64,000 bases of DNA. Origin: Aspidapion aeneum. Lineage: Eukaryota > Arthropoda > Insecta > Coleoptera > Brentidae. The notes below the pieces were generated by a model. The model saw only the letters and a program-made list of their open reading frames with translations. It had not been told where the DNA came from and searched no databases. This document shows, piece by piece, positions 21,991-31,734 of this stretch. The first letter of the stretch is position 1. Each line of letters opens with the position of its first letter. The stretch spans positions 182,310,452 through 182,374,451 of the forward strand of contig OY755038.1 in assembly GCA_963576565.1 (NCBI GenBank), given 5' to 3'. The position numbers were made by a program, and so were the translations under genes.

Positions 21991-22383
21991 TTTTTTATTT
22001 AATTTTTTTTTCATGAAGCAAACACCACGACCAAAGATTAGAATAAAATATATATTATTACGACGACAAAAACACCAAAACACATTGCAAATAATTAACT
22101 GTCAAACTGCCATATAACACTAAGATCATTAAACGGCAGTTGTAGTATCGGAAAGTATTGGTGAACGGTCGCCATAAAAGGTGTCCAATTGATCAGGGTA
22201 AATTTCGCCATAGGAAAAAATATAACAGGTGCATTTGTTCGGTTATAGTGAGTACTGGTAATGAACTAATATAACTTTCAGTTTAACTGAAAAACAGTTT
22301 GATTATGTCACATGATGGTTCAGTCACAGGAGGCGGCTTAGGAGGGGCGCAGCCTTTAGCGCGAAAGGCACCAGTTATTTAAG

Positions 22384-22538
22384 TGATCAATGCCGCAAAT
22401 ATATCTGCTAGTTTGAATTATTTCAAACAAGAAGACTTCGAAATTTTTGAGAAAAGACTAGGACAGTATATTTCAGCAAAAATGTTAGAAGCTGGCAGGT
22501 AAGTCTTTATTCTAATAACATTTTTAAACGAAGACGTA
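22384..22538 (+). pseudogene. Gypsy A gag, N-terminal part
   Basis: Reads VINAANISASLNYFKQEDF and EIFEKRLGQYISAKMLEAGR, then a TAA, then VFILITFLNEDV up to 22538. This resembles the start of the capsid region in insect gypsy gag proteins. It stops exactly where the YR element begins and resumes at 24186, showing that gag was split by the insertion. Confidence 0.65.
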
Positions 22539-22542
22539 ATAG

Positions 22543-22655
22543 TAGTTTACCTAACCAGTGCGAAAAGTGCCGTTTTTCCGTACGCGATTGCAAATTGCGG
22601 CCAGCAATCAAGGGCGGAAAAGTCACTTTCCGTGCGTGTTAGGTACAACTTTTTT
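22543..22655. repeat. 3' terminal hairpin of the YR element
   Basis: The arms GTTTACCTAACCAGTGCGAA and, in complement, GTACCTAACACGCACGGAAA pair. Inside, CGATTGCAAATTGCGGCC and GGCCAGCAATCA form the second half of the stem. The equivalent hairpins of copies A and B are at 10195-10328 and 25160-25294. Confidence 0.75.
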
Positions 22656-22775
22656 TCTACTCGCGTGAGAAAAGTTCTCACGTAACTAGAAAAAATATTC
22701 AAAACATAATTTTTACTAACTTTTTACTAAAAACTAAATCGCTAAAACTAAAGATAACAGTACCAATCTTATGAT

Positions 22776-23738
22776 CTATTTATTATTTACAATATTAATT
22801 GAAAAATTGCAATTTTTGGCCTGATTTAATTTGATAGCTGAGTTTTCTGCCGTTGATGATGGAATGACATTGGAAAAATTTTGCGTTGAATTATAAGGTC
22901 CAGGTGTCATTAGTTCGTTGCCCAAAATTGCATTAGATGTATTCGTCTTTTGTTGTATTAAGTTCTCTATGTACCCTTCGGCAACGGTGCTTGATTTCCA
23001 GCCTCCATGCTTTTTAATGGTTCTGCGAAAACAGCGGCCTGTATACAGTCCGGGATTGAATAATCCTAAAAAACCGGCTATTTCTGAGGGAATATTACTG
23101 AAGGTGTTAATTCCCACGAGCATGGAGGTGCATTTGTCCAATCGATAGCCCACAAAAAATCTTCTATGGGAGGTGTTTTCTGGTCTCAGACCGGCGTATT
23201 TTCGATACAATGCCATATATTTACCATCTGATGCTTCTTCTGATAACACAAAGGTTCGGCTAGTGTATGGTTTGGTAGAAGGAAAGGTGACAACAATTAG
23301 AGATTTGATATCTTTTATATTGTAATCTGCATTAATTTTTTGCGCCTGCACGCACCAGCAAGTCCAAAAATCTTCTTTGGTCAAATTCTTAGACTTCTTG
23401 GGTCTATAACCCACATTTTTCTTCTTTAAATATGCTGTTAGTTTATAAAAGATACCAATGTCTATCGACTTCTGTACCTTTAAAACAGTTTTCAACATAG
23501 AGTATCGTGACCATAACGTCGACGGTTGACATGTTTTGCTTATCGTTAAAAAATATGTCAAAAATACCTCCTCCTTATGGGATTTCACATCCTTTTCATT
23601 ACACCACTTTTGAAATTGTTCGTACTCCCTATCAAACCGTTTTCTGGACTTCTGCGGCAAAAGTTCCTCGGACGCAAAACTCGCCTCTTCAAGTACAACT
23701 TCTAGAATATCAAAATCTGAACTTTCGCCATTATCCAT
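22776..23738 (-). CDS. Tyrosine recombinase-like protein, probably catalytically defective
   Basis: A 320-residue ORF. Residues 20-110 resemble the helical N-terminal core-binding domain of phage-integrase-type recombinases (SRKRFDREYEQFQKW; PSTLWSRYSMLKTVL). The C-terminal part carries the second catalytic cluster: CFRR at 236-239, KKHGGWKS at 242-249 and VAEGYIE at 252-258, whose Tyr-256 is the expected nucleophile. Breaks relative to the family: the His of HxxR is Arg (235), the stretch between CFRR and KHGGW is about 15 residues shorter than usual, and no Arg lies between residues 113 and 160 where the first catalytic Arg (a RRGEL-like box) should be. It is therefore probably an inactive copy. 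The ATG at 23738 is supported by the matching start in copies A and B. Confidence 0.75.
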   Translation of the reverse strand: MDNGESSDFDILEVVLEEASFASEELLPQKSRKRFDREYEQFQKWCNEKDVKSHKEEVFLTYFLTISKTCQPSTLWSRYSMLKTVLKVQKSIDIGIFYKLTAYLKKKNVGYRPKKSKNLTKEDFWTCWCVQAQKINADYNIKDIKSLIVVTFPSTKPYTSRTFVLSEEASDGKYMALYRKYAGLRPENTSHRRFFVGYRLDKCTSMLVGINTFSNIPSEIAGFLGLFNPGLYTGRCFRRTIKKHGGWKSSTVAEGYIENLIQQKTNTSNAILGNELMTPGPYNSTQNFSNVIPSSTAENSAIKLNQAKNCNFSINIVNNK

Positions 23739-24074
23739 GACTATAATATTAAAGTATTAGGTGACTTTAATCGGTTCGGTTCGGTTTTATGACATTTGGC
23801 TTGTTGATAATTAGAAAGTCATTTGTTTTCCATAGAAACCACAAGCTACTTAGTAAAAATCAAAATAATTTATGTCAAATATTGTCAAAAGTGACATCCT
23901 ATAAGGGCACTCTTCCAAATATCAACTTTTTGAAAATTTTAGGAAAAAGCCAATATAAAATAGGTTTTTATCATGTTTATCAAAAATTACACAAAAAATA
24001 CCTATACTTTTATAATGGAATCGATTTACAGTGGCTTCTTCAAAAAGCTTCTAAAGTGTTCAAAATACCCTTTA

Positions 24075-24180
24075 ATAATTTTTCATTTCCGCACTCATTC
24101 ACTTTTCGCACCTCATTTTCAGTGCGGAAAGTTAAATGAGTGCGGAAAGTGAGTACTTTCCGCACGCGAGCAGAAAAATT
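24075..24180. repeat. 5' palindrome cluster of the YR element
   Basis: Overlapping palindromes: TTTCCGCAC...GTGCGGAAA at 24086-24130 and GTGCGGAAAGTGAGTACTTTCCGCAC at 24141-24166. They are placed next to the presumed element terminus and upstream of the ORF, as in copies A and B. They could serve as recombinase binding sites or as a promoter; this is inference. Confidence 0.7.
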
Positions 24181-24185
24181 TTTTA

Positions 24186-24568
24186 AGGTACTTGTGGAGT
24201 CGTAGAAAACCTAGTGAAGAAACTTTTGACGAGAGAATGCAATTCTTCAGAGATGATTTTAAACCGAGACTATGTATTTACAAAAAGCCAATTATTTTTG
24301 ATTGGCTAAGGCAAGGGTCTGAATCGGTTAATGACTGGTATATTTAAGTCAAAAAGTTTGGTACACAATGTGATTTTTTTAAATAATTTGATGTAGCGCG
24401 TAGTACCGAGTACAAGATAAGTTTGTTTGTGACATGAGGCCAGGCACGCTACTAGATACGCTCTGCGAAGAGAGCATTTTTGAATATTGGATAAGACAAG
24501 GAGGCTGCTAAGAAAGATCAGGTTCGTAACAGTATTGGTCAATCGCAGAAGACGAAGCCTAAAAGTAG
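24186..24568 (+). pseudogene. Gypsy A gag, capsid C-terminal part
   Basis: Resumes with YLWSRRKPSEETFDERMQFF, then FKPRLCIYKKPIIFDWLRQG and SESVNDWYI, followed by frameshifted pieces resembling RDKF...GxRPGTLLDxLCEES-type capsid sequence near 24430-24480. Stops at 24345 and later. The end is interrupted by copy B. Confidence 0.65.
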
Positions 24569-25302
24569 TTTTTTCTATAAGCGTGCGGAAAAGTCCACTT
24601 TTCCGCACGCATTTTAGTGTGGAAAGTGCCACTTTTCCGCACTAGTGCGGAAAAATATTTTTTCCGCACTAGTGCGATTTTGAGGTGTTCTATAACATTT
24701 AGACCGTTCAAAATACATTTGTATCTTTCCTAGCACACGAAATATCCTAAAAATATTCAAATTGACTAAAATTCTGCTATATTTTCAATTTTTTCGATAA
24801 AATAAAGTTTTCAGTAAAATAGGTTCAAATTATAAGTTTTAAACCTCCCCGGTATAAATATCGTCATTGTCAATGTCAAACAACAATGAACACTAGTGGT
24901 TTTAGATTTGGCATCTTAAATCACCATAGCAACAAAGTACAAACAAACTGTCAAAACAAAGCCAATTTTGCAGATACAAGCGTCCTTTGAATTTTTCAAA
25001 CAAAAAAATCAGATTTTCAATGGATTCTTCGGACGAAGATCTACCCCAGTCAGTTCTAGAAGCCGCTAGAATGTGAATAATAATAATTGATTTGATTAAA
25101 ACGTTTTGAATATAAATAATTTTCTGATTAATTTTTAGTTTTTTCCTCACGCTTATAGAAAAAATAGTGTACCTAACTCGTGCGTAAAGTGTCTTTTCCG
25201 CACTTGATTGCTGGCCAAACTCCGCTATCGCGTCGTTTGGCCATCTGCAATCGCGTGCGGAAAAGAGGCACTTTCCGCACTAGTTAGGTAAACTACTATT
25301 TC
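24569..25302 (+). mobile_element. Nonautonomous YR-element derivative, copy B
   Basis: Near-identical to copy A (9583-10335): same start TTTTTTCTATAAGCG, palindromes, truncated ORF (25020-25076), inner inverse of the 5' end, terminal hairpin and end AACTACTATTTC. It lies 380 bp from the recombinase-bearing copy, in opposite orientation, also inside gypsy A gag. Unrelated sequence flanks copies A and B immediately outside these limits. Confidence 0.8.
25020..25076 (+). pseudogene. Truncated N-terminus of the YR-element ORF, copy B
   Basis: ATG to TGA encodes MDSSDEDLPQSVLEAARM, one residue different from copy A (Leu to Pro). See 10053-10109 for the comparison with the recombinase. Confidence 0.7.
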
Positions 25303-25587
25303 AGGCAATTTTTCTAAAATAGAAGAGCAATGGAGGTAATCCGAAAAAAGAAGAGACAGTGGAGTTGAAGTGCAATTTTCGGAATAAGGGGAATCACAAC
25401 TTTACTAAAAAAGTTATTTTAAACAATATTCTTGTAAAGTCTGCAATAAAAGAAAAAATACGTTATGACTGCTTGTAAACAAAAAACGACACCAAAAACT
25501 GTTGTTGAGCAAGATACCAGGAACATGTTTTGCCTTTGTTTACGCTGACACGTTTTCAACAGGTTAATTTTATTAAGCCTTTATATG
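25303..25587 (+). pseudogene. Gypsy A gag, nucleocapsid knuckle region
   Basis: Contains KCNFRNKGNHNFTK (about 25369-25410) and, in a shifted frame, YSCKVCNKRKNTL (about 25428-25466). Both resemble CX2CX4HX4C knuckles with several lost Cys/His. The sequence then continues toward the protease and is cut at 25588 by the next insertion. Confidence 0.55.
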
Positions 25588-25923
25588 ACGAGTCGTTAAA
25601 TACCGAGATGAATTCCATCAAAGGAGCATGCGCCAAAATTAACGTCAAAATGTCTAATTTAAATTATTGGCGCGAATACCGGGATTGGCGCGAGATCGAA
25701 GAGCTTAACGTATAATAAAAAATTCAAGGTATAAAATAATGGTCAATTCTAATTTTTAGGTATGATTTTATGTAGGTACCGGGTGGTTTTTTATAACCGG
25801 AGCACTCAGCAACTTTATCATTGAAAATAAAGGGCTATAATAAATTGTAGATTTTTTTTGGTTAATTATAATGATGATGAACTTTAAAAGCCAACATAAT
25901 TTTTTTCTATCCGTCACCATGTA

Positions 25924-26768
25924 CAGGGTGTCCCAAATTCGATGTTTTTGGAGAGTTTCGGGTATTTCTAGAGGGGCTAAAAAAACCTGATCAACCTTTG
26001 CGACACTCAAATTTCAAAAGAAGCTTAAAGGTGAAAATCGCATTTTGATATAGCAAGCCGTTTTTAAACTACGGGGTGTTTTTAAAAAGTCTGCATTTTG
26101 GGAAGGGGTCTATAACTTGTTTATTTATTAATATTTTTATTTCTGTGAAAACATTCTTTAGACACTTTTTTAAGAGGAATTCAACTGTTAAATTAAATTT
26201 CATTTGTCACGTTTAGTTTTTGAGATATCACATAAAATTAATTTTTCTTTATGGGATTAGTGGGATTTCTTTATATTTTTGTTTTTTTTTTTATTTTTAC
26301 CACATATTATAGTTTGCTTAATGGGTTTAAAATATTTTAATATTATAAAATTATAAAAATAAAAAAAATAATAAAGAGGTGATTAAAAAATAAGAATAAA
26401 GAAAACAATAAAAAAAATTAAAAATTAAAATATTGAATGTGATACATCATTTTAAAGGAAATTTTAGAGAGAGTTTTAGAGTTATTCTGTAAGAAAATTA
26501 ACAACTTTATGCAATATTTTAAAAACCAAAAGAGATAAATAAAAACCGTTGACATCTGTCAATTCTTCAAGAAAAGATCTTTAAGAAAGCTATTTACACA
26601 AAAGCAAAATGCAGACAAAAACACTCCGTAGCTTAAAAACGGCTTGCTATATCTAAATGTAGTTTTCACCTTTAGGCTTCTCTTAAAATTTGAGCGTCGC
26701 TCAGTTTTTTTCTTTCTCCCCTAGAAATATCCGACACCACAAAAAAACATCGAATTTGGGACACCCTG
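25924..26768. mobile_element. Mariner-like long-TIR MITE
   Basis: Ends CAGGGTGTCCCAAATTCGAT on both sides, with TA duplications at 25922-25923 and 26769-26770. The inverted repeats extend inward about 190 bp with divergence (for example GGTGAAAATCGCATTTTGAT against GGTGAAAACTACATTTAGAT). The centre is AT-rich. No transposase. Confidence 0.88.
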
Positions 26769-26770
26769 TA

Positions 26771-27130
26771 CAGGGTGTAAGATTCGTCTTTTCTTTTTGA
26801 TTTTAAACATATACAATATCTATGTGTTGCGATTAATATTTTTTGAGGTATATGCAGTATTTCTTCTATATGCATTTCACGTTTATTTTGTTTTGCCATG
26901 GGAGTATTGACAAATTTAAATACGCTAAATCTTAAAAAAAAATGTTTATCGTAGCATAGACATACAGTAGAACCCTGATGACAGTGTTCATTCAAATTAA
27001 ATTGGGCACTAAATAATTTGTCACACAACTTGCACGTCACCGGCATTTTCACAGAACAAAAACGACGAATTTTCATCAAAAAGAACTGGGAATTATTAAA
27101 GTTTTGCTGTATAAAACCATACACCACCAC
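26771..27130 (-). pseudogene. Zinc-finger-like ORF fragment inside the 8-bp-TSD transposon
   Basis: The open frame starts at 27130 and runs into the mariner-like MITE, so its natural 3' part is lost. Residues about 30-75 show two consecutive finger-like patterns, CKLCDKLFSAQFNLNEH and CLCYDKHFFLRFSVFKFVN. They follow the C-X2-C-X3-F-X5-L/F-X2-H outline of C2H2 fingers, with the last ligands missing. It may be the N-terminus of the transposase or a captured finger gene. Only the cysteine pattern supports it. Confidence 0.4.
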
Positions 27131-27238
27131 AGGTCGTGGTGAACCATACTGAAATATCTCTCAGTTGATTGGTTGGCAAAAGTGACAGATCAACGCTTGC
27201 GCACGTCTTGGAATTCATCTCGGTATTTAACGACTCGT

Positions 27239-27470
27239 TTTATATGCCCTGTTTTACTAGATAAGTGGTGTACTGTAATTGAATATGATACAGAAGCTGG
27301 AATCAGATATTTACCTTTTTCCTTTTATCAACAAAAGCTTAGTCACATTCCATTGGAACACACAAGCGTACGGTTAAAAACTTATTCTGGGGAAAGAGTG
27401 ATGCCTAAAGCAAAAATTTATCTTAATATTACCATTTTGAATGTAAAAAAAACGCTACTGTTGTAAAAGA
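27239..27470 (+). pseudogene. Gypsy A protease domain
   Basis: CPVLLDKWCTVIEYDTEAGI followed by YLPFSFYQQ and a TYSGE-type flap matches a retropepsin, with the active-site DTGAG changed to DTEAG. The frame ends near 27465 with stops following. Confidence 0.75.
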
Positions 27471-27499
27471 AACAAAAGCTTTGTCAGGATAAGATATAA

Positions 27500-28300
27500 T
27501 TCAAAAATTTAATTTAATCAGGTAAAAATTTAGAAGTAGTTATAGATAAAGCAAAAGTACAGGGCTTACCAAAACAACATTTCCAAAATATTCAGATCTA
27601 TTTAAAAATGAAATTTTACAGAGCAAAAGTTAGGTTAGAAATTAAGGAAAATATAAGACAAATTTTCCACAAACCCCATCCAATTCCTTTTTCTTTTCGT
27701 GAAAATGTAGAGTCTGAAGTAAAACAATTTTAGTCAAATGGGGTTATTAAAAAGGTTGATACCTTTAGCTGGTTGGTTGATTCCAGTTTTGAAAAGTTAT
27801 GGAAAAGATGTTCGAGTTTATGCAAATTACAAAATTACAGTAAACAAAAATTTTTAATCATCCACTGCACAGAATAAAAAATGTTTTTGCTGCTTTACAG
27901 GATGGTCAAAAATTTACAATACTTGATAGCATACAATCAGCTAGTTCTCGACGACAAGACAAGTAAATTATTAGCCTGGAGTATGCCACTGGGGATTTTT
28001 ATGCCTACGGAACCAACCCCGCACGTGGCATTTTCCAAAATAATATGAAAAATGTTCTACGGTGTTGCGAAGGGGCCGTAAGTTTTTTAGGCGATATGGT
28101 GGTCAGAGGAAGGGACAAGAACGAGCATTTACATAATTTAGAAGAGGTTTTACGTAGGCTACAAATAGCTGGGTTTCGATTGAACCAAAAAAATTACGAG
28201 TTTTTCATAGATTCAATTTTATATACCTACCTAAAAATATTACCGAAGTTAGAGCATGGTGCTTTTGTCAAAATTTACAGGCAAAATTTAAATCTTTGTA
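27500..28300 (+). pseudogene. Gypsy A reverse transcriptase domain
   Basis: Fragments in several frames: KPHPIPFSFRENVESEVKQF (27671-27730), LAWSMPLGIFMP (about 27977-28012), VLRCCEGAVSFLGDMVV (28052-28102, where FLGD stands in place of the catalytic YLDD/FLDD) and LEEVLRRLQIAGFRLNQKN (about 28139-28195). The DD to GD change and numerous stops mean it is inactive. Confidence 0.8.
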
Positions 28301-28830
28301 TTATTTAGATAGAAAAAATAAAGAGCTTATTTGGAAAAAAGAATGCGAGGAAGCATTTCATTATGCGAAACAAGAATTAGCATTAGACAAAATTTATATT
28401 ACGATCCGACAAAACCAGCTCGCTTAGCTTGCTATTCATCGGAGTATGATTTAGGGGCAGTACTACTACATGTCATGCCAGATGGTTGTGAAAGGCCAAT
28501 TTGCTATATTTCGAGGGTTTTGAGCAAAGCAAAACAAAATTATTCCAAAATATTGAAAAAAGGTTTAGCTGTGAACTGGGCAGTTATAAAAATAGCTTGA
28601 CGAAATTAGATTGTTAGTGATCACAAACCTTTAAAAGTGTTGTTTGGGGAACATTGAAGTTTACCTAATATAACTGTAGGTATGATTTAAAGATGGTCAT
28701 TGTTTTTAGCTAGTTTTGATTATACTTTTCGATTTATTCTTGGAACAGATAACATAACAGCGAATGCTTTATCGAGTTTGCCTTTGTCTGATTTTGAGAA
28801 TGAAAGTAGTAAATTTGATTTTGATTAAAT
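28301..28830 (+). pseudogene. Gypsy A RNase H domain
   Basis: Includes LYYDPTKPARLACYSSEYDL and GAVLLHVMPDGCERPICYIS (28394-28515), a SRVLSKAKQNYSK stretch and, further on, FDYTFRFILGTDNITANAL (28714-28770), the usual C-terminal end of gypsy RNase H. The expected catalytic DAS is altered (DPTKPARLACY...). Confidence 0.75.
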
Positions 28831-28899
28831 AAACATGGTTGAAAATTCCTTGCCGATTAATTCAATTAAAATAAGAATCGATACAAGAAAAAACATGTA

Positions 28900-29214
28900 A
28901 TATTGGGCGCAGTTTATAATTACATTCGATATGGATTTCCTATCATGTTGGAAATGATATGGGGCTGCGGGTGATAATATTCGTCATTCTTAGACAAGAG
29001 CTGTTTAAAGAACATCACAATGACCATAAAGATATGTCAAAAATGAATGGCAATATTTTGTGTGGCCTCCGATATCAAAAAAAGGTCAACAGCTGCAAAG
29101 TTTGCTGTCAAGTTTGCCCAGATTCGCCAAAAGCTGAACTAATTAAATATCAGTTACTTATCGACATATCCATCCATCCATCCATTCTAATTTCCTAGGA
29201 CCGATTCGAGGAAA
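28900..29214 (+). pseudogene. Gypsy A integrase, zinc-binding domain and start of core
   Basis: QELFKEHHNDHKDMSKM and VCCQVCPDSPKAELIKY preserve the HHCC outline of integrase N-terminal domains, although Cys spacing has drifted. FLGPIRGK (29189-29214) starts the catalytic core and is interrupted by the LINE insertion at 29215. Confidence 0.75.
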
Positions 29215-31734
29215 TTTTTTATTTTTTTATTTTTTTTATTTTTTATTATTTGTCAAACACACTGTGTTTTTTTTATTACAATCTAGTCAGTAAGACTAAT
29301 TAGCAATTTTGTTTTAACTTAATTTACTAGAAAAGTCAGATTTAAACTTAGGGTTCACTCAACAGTTCTCCCCGCTTTGTTTAGTCTGTAACTCACAATT
29401 GTGTTGTGTTTATAGCATTATTTTGTTTTATGTGTAATTCACTTAGTTTACTAGCTCAAACGGCTTCACTCTTTTTAGTCGTCGAACTAGCATAGTATTG
29501 TCTAGAAGCTGAATTGCTTCCACATTCACATGCCGATGAAGTCTATCTTCATGGCTTTTTGTGTACTTTTTGATAGTCTCTGCTACAGTTTCGATTTTTA
29601 GATCTCGATGAAGGTCACTATTTCGAACGTACCAAGGTGCATTCACAATGTTTCTTAATACTTTATTTTGAAATCTCTGTACAACTAGAATGTTACTCTC
29701 TTTAGCACAACCCCATAGTTGAATACCATATGTCCATACTGGTTTCAGTATTTGTTTATAAAGCAGTAACTTATTATGAATTGTTAAATTGGACTTCCTT
29801 CCAATTAGCCAGTTCATTTTTCTATACCTTATCTCAAGTTCTTCTTTTTTTTTCTTAACATGTGCTTTCCAGCGCTATTTGGCATCAAGTGTCATACCTA
29901 GATATTTTGCCTGATTCGAATATGGTACTGGAATGTTGTTAATTGTTATTTGTATGTGATTTATATTTTTGTTTGTAAAATCAACATGAATTGATTTGGT
30001 TTCATTTAATTTTATTCGCCACTTTGTGGTCCAACTGTGAATTTGGGTGACTGCATCCTGAAGTTTTTCTATGCATTTTTCAATAGATTTTTCTACCGTC
30101 AATAAACCAGTATCATCGGCAAATGTTGCTAAGTGACAATTTTCTGGCTTTGGGATATCACAAGTGAATAATAAGTATAGATAAGGGCCTAGTACGCTAC
30201 TCTGGGGCACGCCTGCTTGAATTTCTCTTAAATTTGAGTATGAGTCTTCCTGTTTTACTCTAAAATGTCTATCAGATATGTATGATTCCAAAATATCCGA
30301 ATATTGTTTTGGCAGAAACCTTTTTAGTTTAAAATTAAGGCCTTCATGCCACACTTTGTCAAATGCTTGTGCTACATCTAGAAAAACTGCAGAACAAACT
30401 TTTCCCTCTTCAAGTGCTTTTTCTATTATATTAGTAATTCTGTGTACTTGATCTATCGTGGAATGCTTGTCTCGAAAACCAAATTGATGAGATGGAATAA
30501 TTTCTTGTCTTTCTATGATGGGTTTTATTCTTTTAAGCAATAATTTTTCATAGAGCTTGGATATAATTGGCAGCAAAGATATTGGCCTGTAAGATGACAC
30601 GTCATGGAGTGGTTTTCCCGGTTTTGGAATCATGATAACTTCTGCAACTTTCCACAGTTTAGGTACATACCTAAGCCTAAAAGACGCATTAATTAGGTTG
30701 CATAGTTTTACGATAGCTTTTCTGGGGAGTTGTTTTATGACTACCCCGTTAATAAGATCATACCCTGGGGCTTTTTTCGAATTAATATTTTTGATTTCTG
30801 TTAATATTTCTTTTGGTGATGTAAGCTTAATATGGTCCTCGATTTGATGGGGTTCATTTAAATGAAAGTGTTCATCTGGTGCTTCGTGGGGCTGAAATGT
30901 TTTTTCTAAATGACTTGCAAAAATATCTGCTTTTTCTTCGTTACTCCTTGCCCACTGGTTGTTAGATTTTCGTATGGGTGGAATTTGGATAATTGGTCTT
31001 TTAAAATCTTCGGTTGCTTTCCAAAGGGAATAGTCGGTATTTTTATCATCTGTAAGTTCATTAAGAAAATGGTTAATAGATTCATTTTTTATTACTAGAA
31101 TTTCTCGCCTAATGCGCTGCGTCATGTTGTTGAGATTTGTTTTGTCCCGAGGATCACGGCTTTGTTGCCACTTTCTTCTTAGTTTCCTTTTTTCCAATAT
31201 AAGGTCTCTAATTTCCTTTGGATAGTTTTTTCCCTTAAAAATTCTCTTTGGTTTTGGACTGTTTTCCCAAGCTGCTTGTTGAATATTTGTAACAAAATAA
31301 TCAACTTCTTTATCGATTTGTTCTGGCGTTTGCAATGGTACTGATTGGTTTATTTTTTCTGACAGACTTTGTTTAAAACTAATCCAGTCAGTCAGTTTAT
31401 TAACTAGTGAGATATTTGCTTCTTTCTTTATTATGTTTTTACTAAGAGTTAGAATAATAGGTGAATGATCTGAGTGTAAATCAAAACTTTCTTCTATGTC
31501 TACAAAACTTAAAGATATATTTTTTACTATAAAAAAATCAATTAGATCTGGAATTTTCCCTGGATCTGTTGGATAGTATGTGGGCTTACCAGTTGATATC
31601 GGCTCACATTGATATTCACTAATAGCTTGCAAAAGTTCTTTTCCTTTAGAATTCGTCAGTCTAGATCCCCAGTAGGTATTTTTTGCATTAAAGTCACCTC
31701 CAATTATAAAACGGTTTCCTAATTTTCTGAGAAA
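29215..31734 (-). mobile_element. Jockey-type LINE, 5'-truncated, inserted in gypsy A integrase
   Basis: The 11-bp target ATTCGAGGAAA occurs at 29204-29214 and 31735-31745. In element orientation the 3' end is an A-rich tail (T-rich on the plus strand, 29215-29253). The 5' end is truncated inside the endonuclease domain (first recognisable motif IIGGDFNAKN). It is opposite in orientation to its host element, and host integrase coding resumes in frame after the second target copy. Classical target-primed integration product. Confidence 0.95.
29443..31734 (-). pseudogene. Jockey LINE ORF2 (endonuclease C-part, reverse transcriptase), one stop
   Basis: One frame is open from the truncated 5' end to 29875. 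It covers GGDFNAKNTYWGSRLTNSKG and the SDHSPI box of the endonuclease, then the reverse transcriptase: SSYRPISLLP, FGFRDKHSTIDQ, motif A AVFLDVAQAFDKVWH, motif B QAGVPQSSVLGPYLYLLFT and the catalytic ATFADDT. A TAG at 29875-29877 (after YLGMTLDAK) interrupts it, but the same frame continues (RWKAHVKKKKEEL) to 29443, ending in the Jockey-type tail YKQILKPVWTYGIQLWGCAK. The RT catalytic residues are intact, so the copy is young. 5' truncation and the stop make it non-mobile on its own. Confidence 0.92.

Larger units (their letters stand above)
22539..24185 (-). mobile_element. Tyrosine-recombinase transposon with palindromic ends
   Basis: In element orientation (minus strand) the 5' end is TTTTTCTGCTCGCGTGCGGA followed by nested GTGCGGAAAGT palindromes (24085-24175). 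Then come the recombinase ORF, an inner motif CTCGCGTGAG...AAAAAAAGTT-like (about 22648-22668) mirroring the 5' end, and an imperfect terminal hairpin (22543-22648) whose arms end GTACCTAAC / GTTAGGTAAACTACT. Boundaries are fixed from the split gypsy gag on both sides. No obvious target duplication, as expected for tyrosine recombinases. Copies A and B share the same ends. Element class (Crypton-like or a separate lineage) is inference. Confidence 0.75.
25588..27238. mobile_element. DNA transposon with ACGAGTCGTTAAATACC ends and 8-bp target duplication
   Basis: Terminal inverted repeats of about 32 bp: both ends read ACGAGTCGTTAAATACCGAG when viewed inward. The host octamer TTTATATG is present at 25580-25587 and 27239-27246. 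Removing the element joins gypsy A coding sequence smoothly (AFI then CPVLLDKWCTVIEYDT), an independent proof of the boundaries. An 8-bp duplication fits hAT, Mutator-like or P-type elements, but the termini match none I recognise. A mariner-like MITE sits inside. Confidence 0.8.

Noticed and set aside
22500..22510. CAG|GTAAGT, a perfect 5' splice-site consensus at the end of the gag fragment
   Set aside because: Gag similarity continues through it (VFILITFLNEDV) up to the YR insertion, so it is more likely a chance stop and donor-like string.
26672..26770. C-terminal third of the finger-like ORF
   Set aside because: This part is read from the terminal inverted repeat of the mariner-like MITE and is not original coding sequence.
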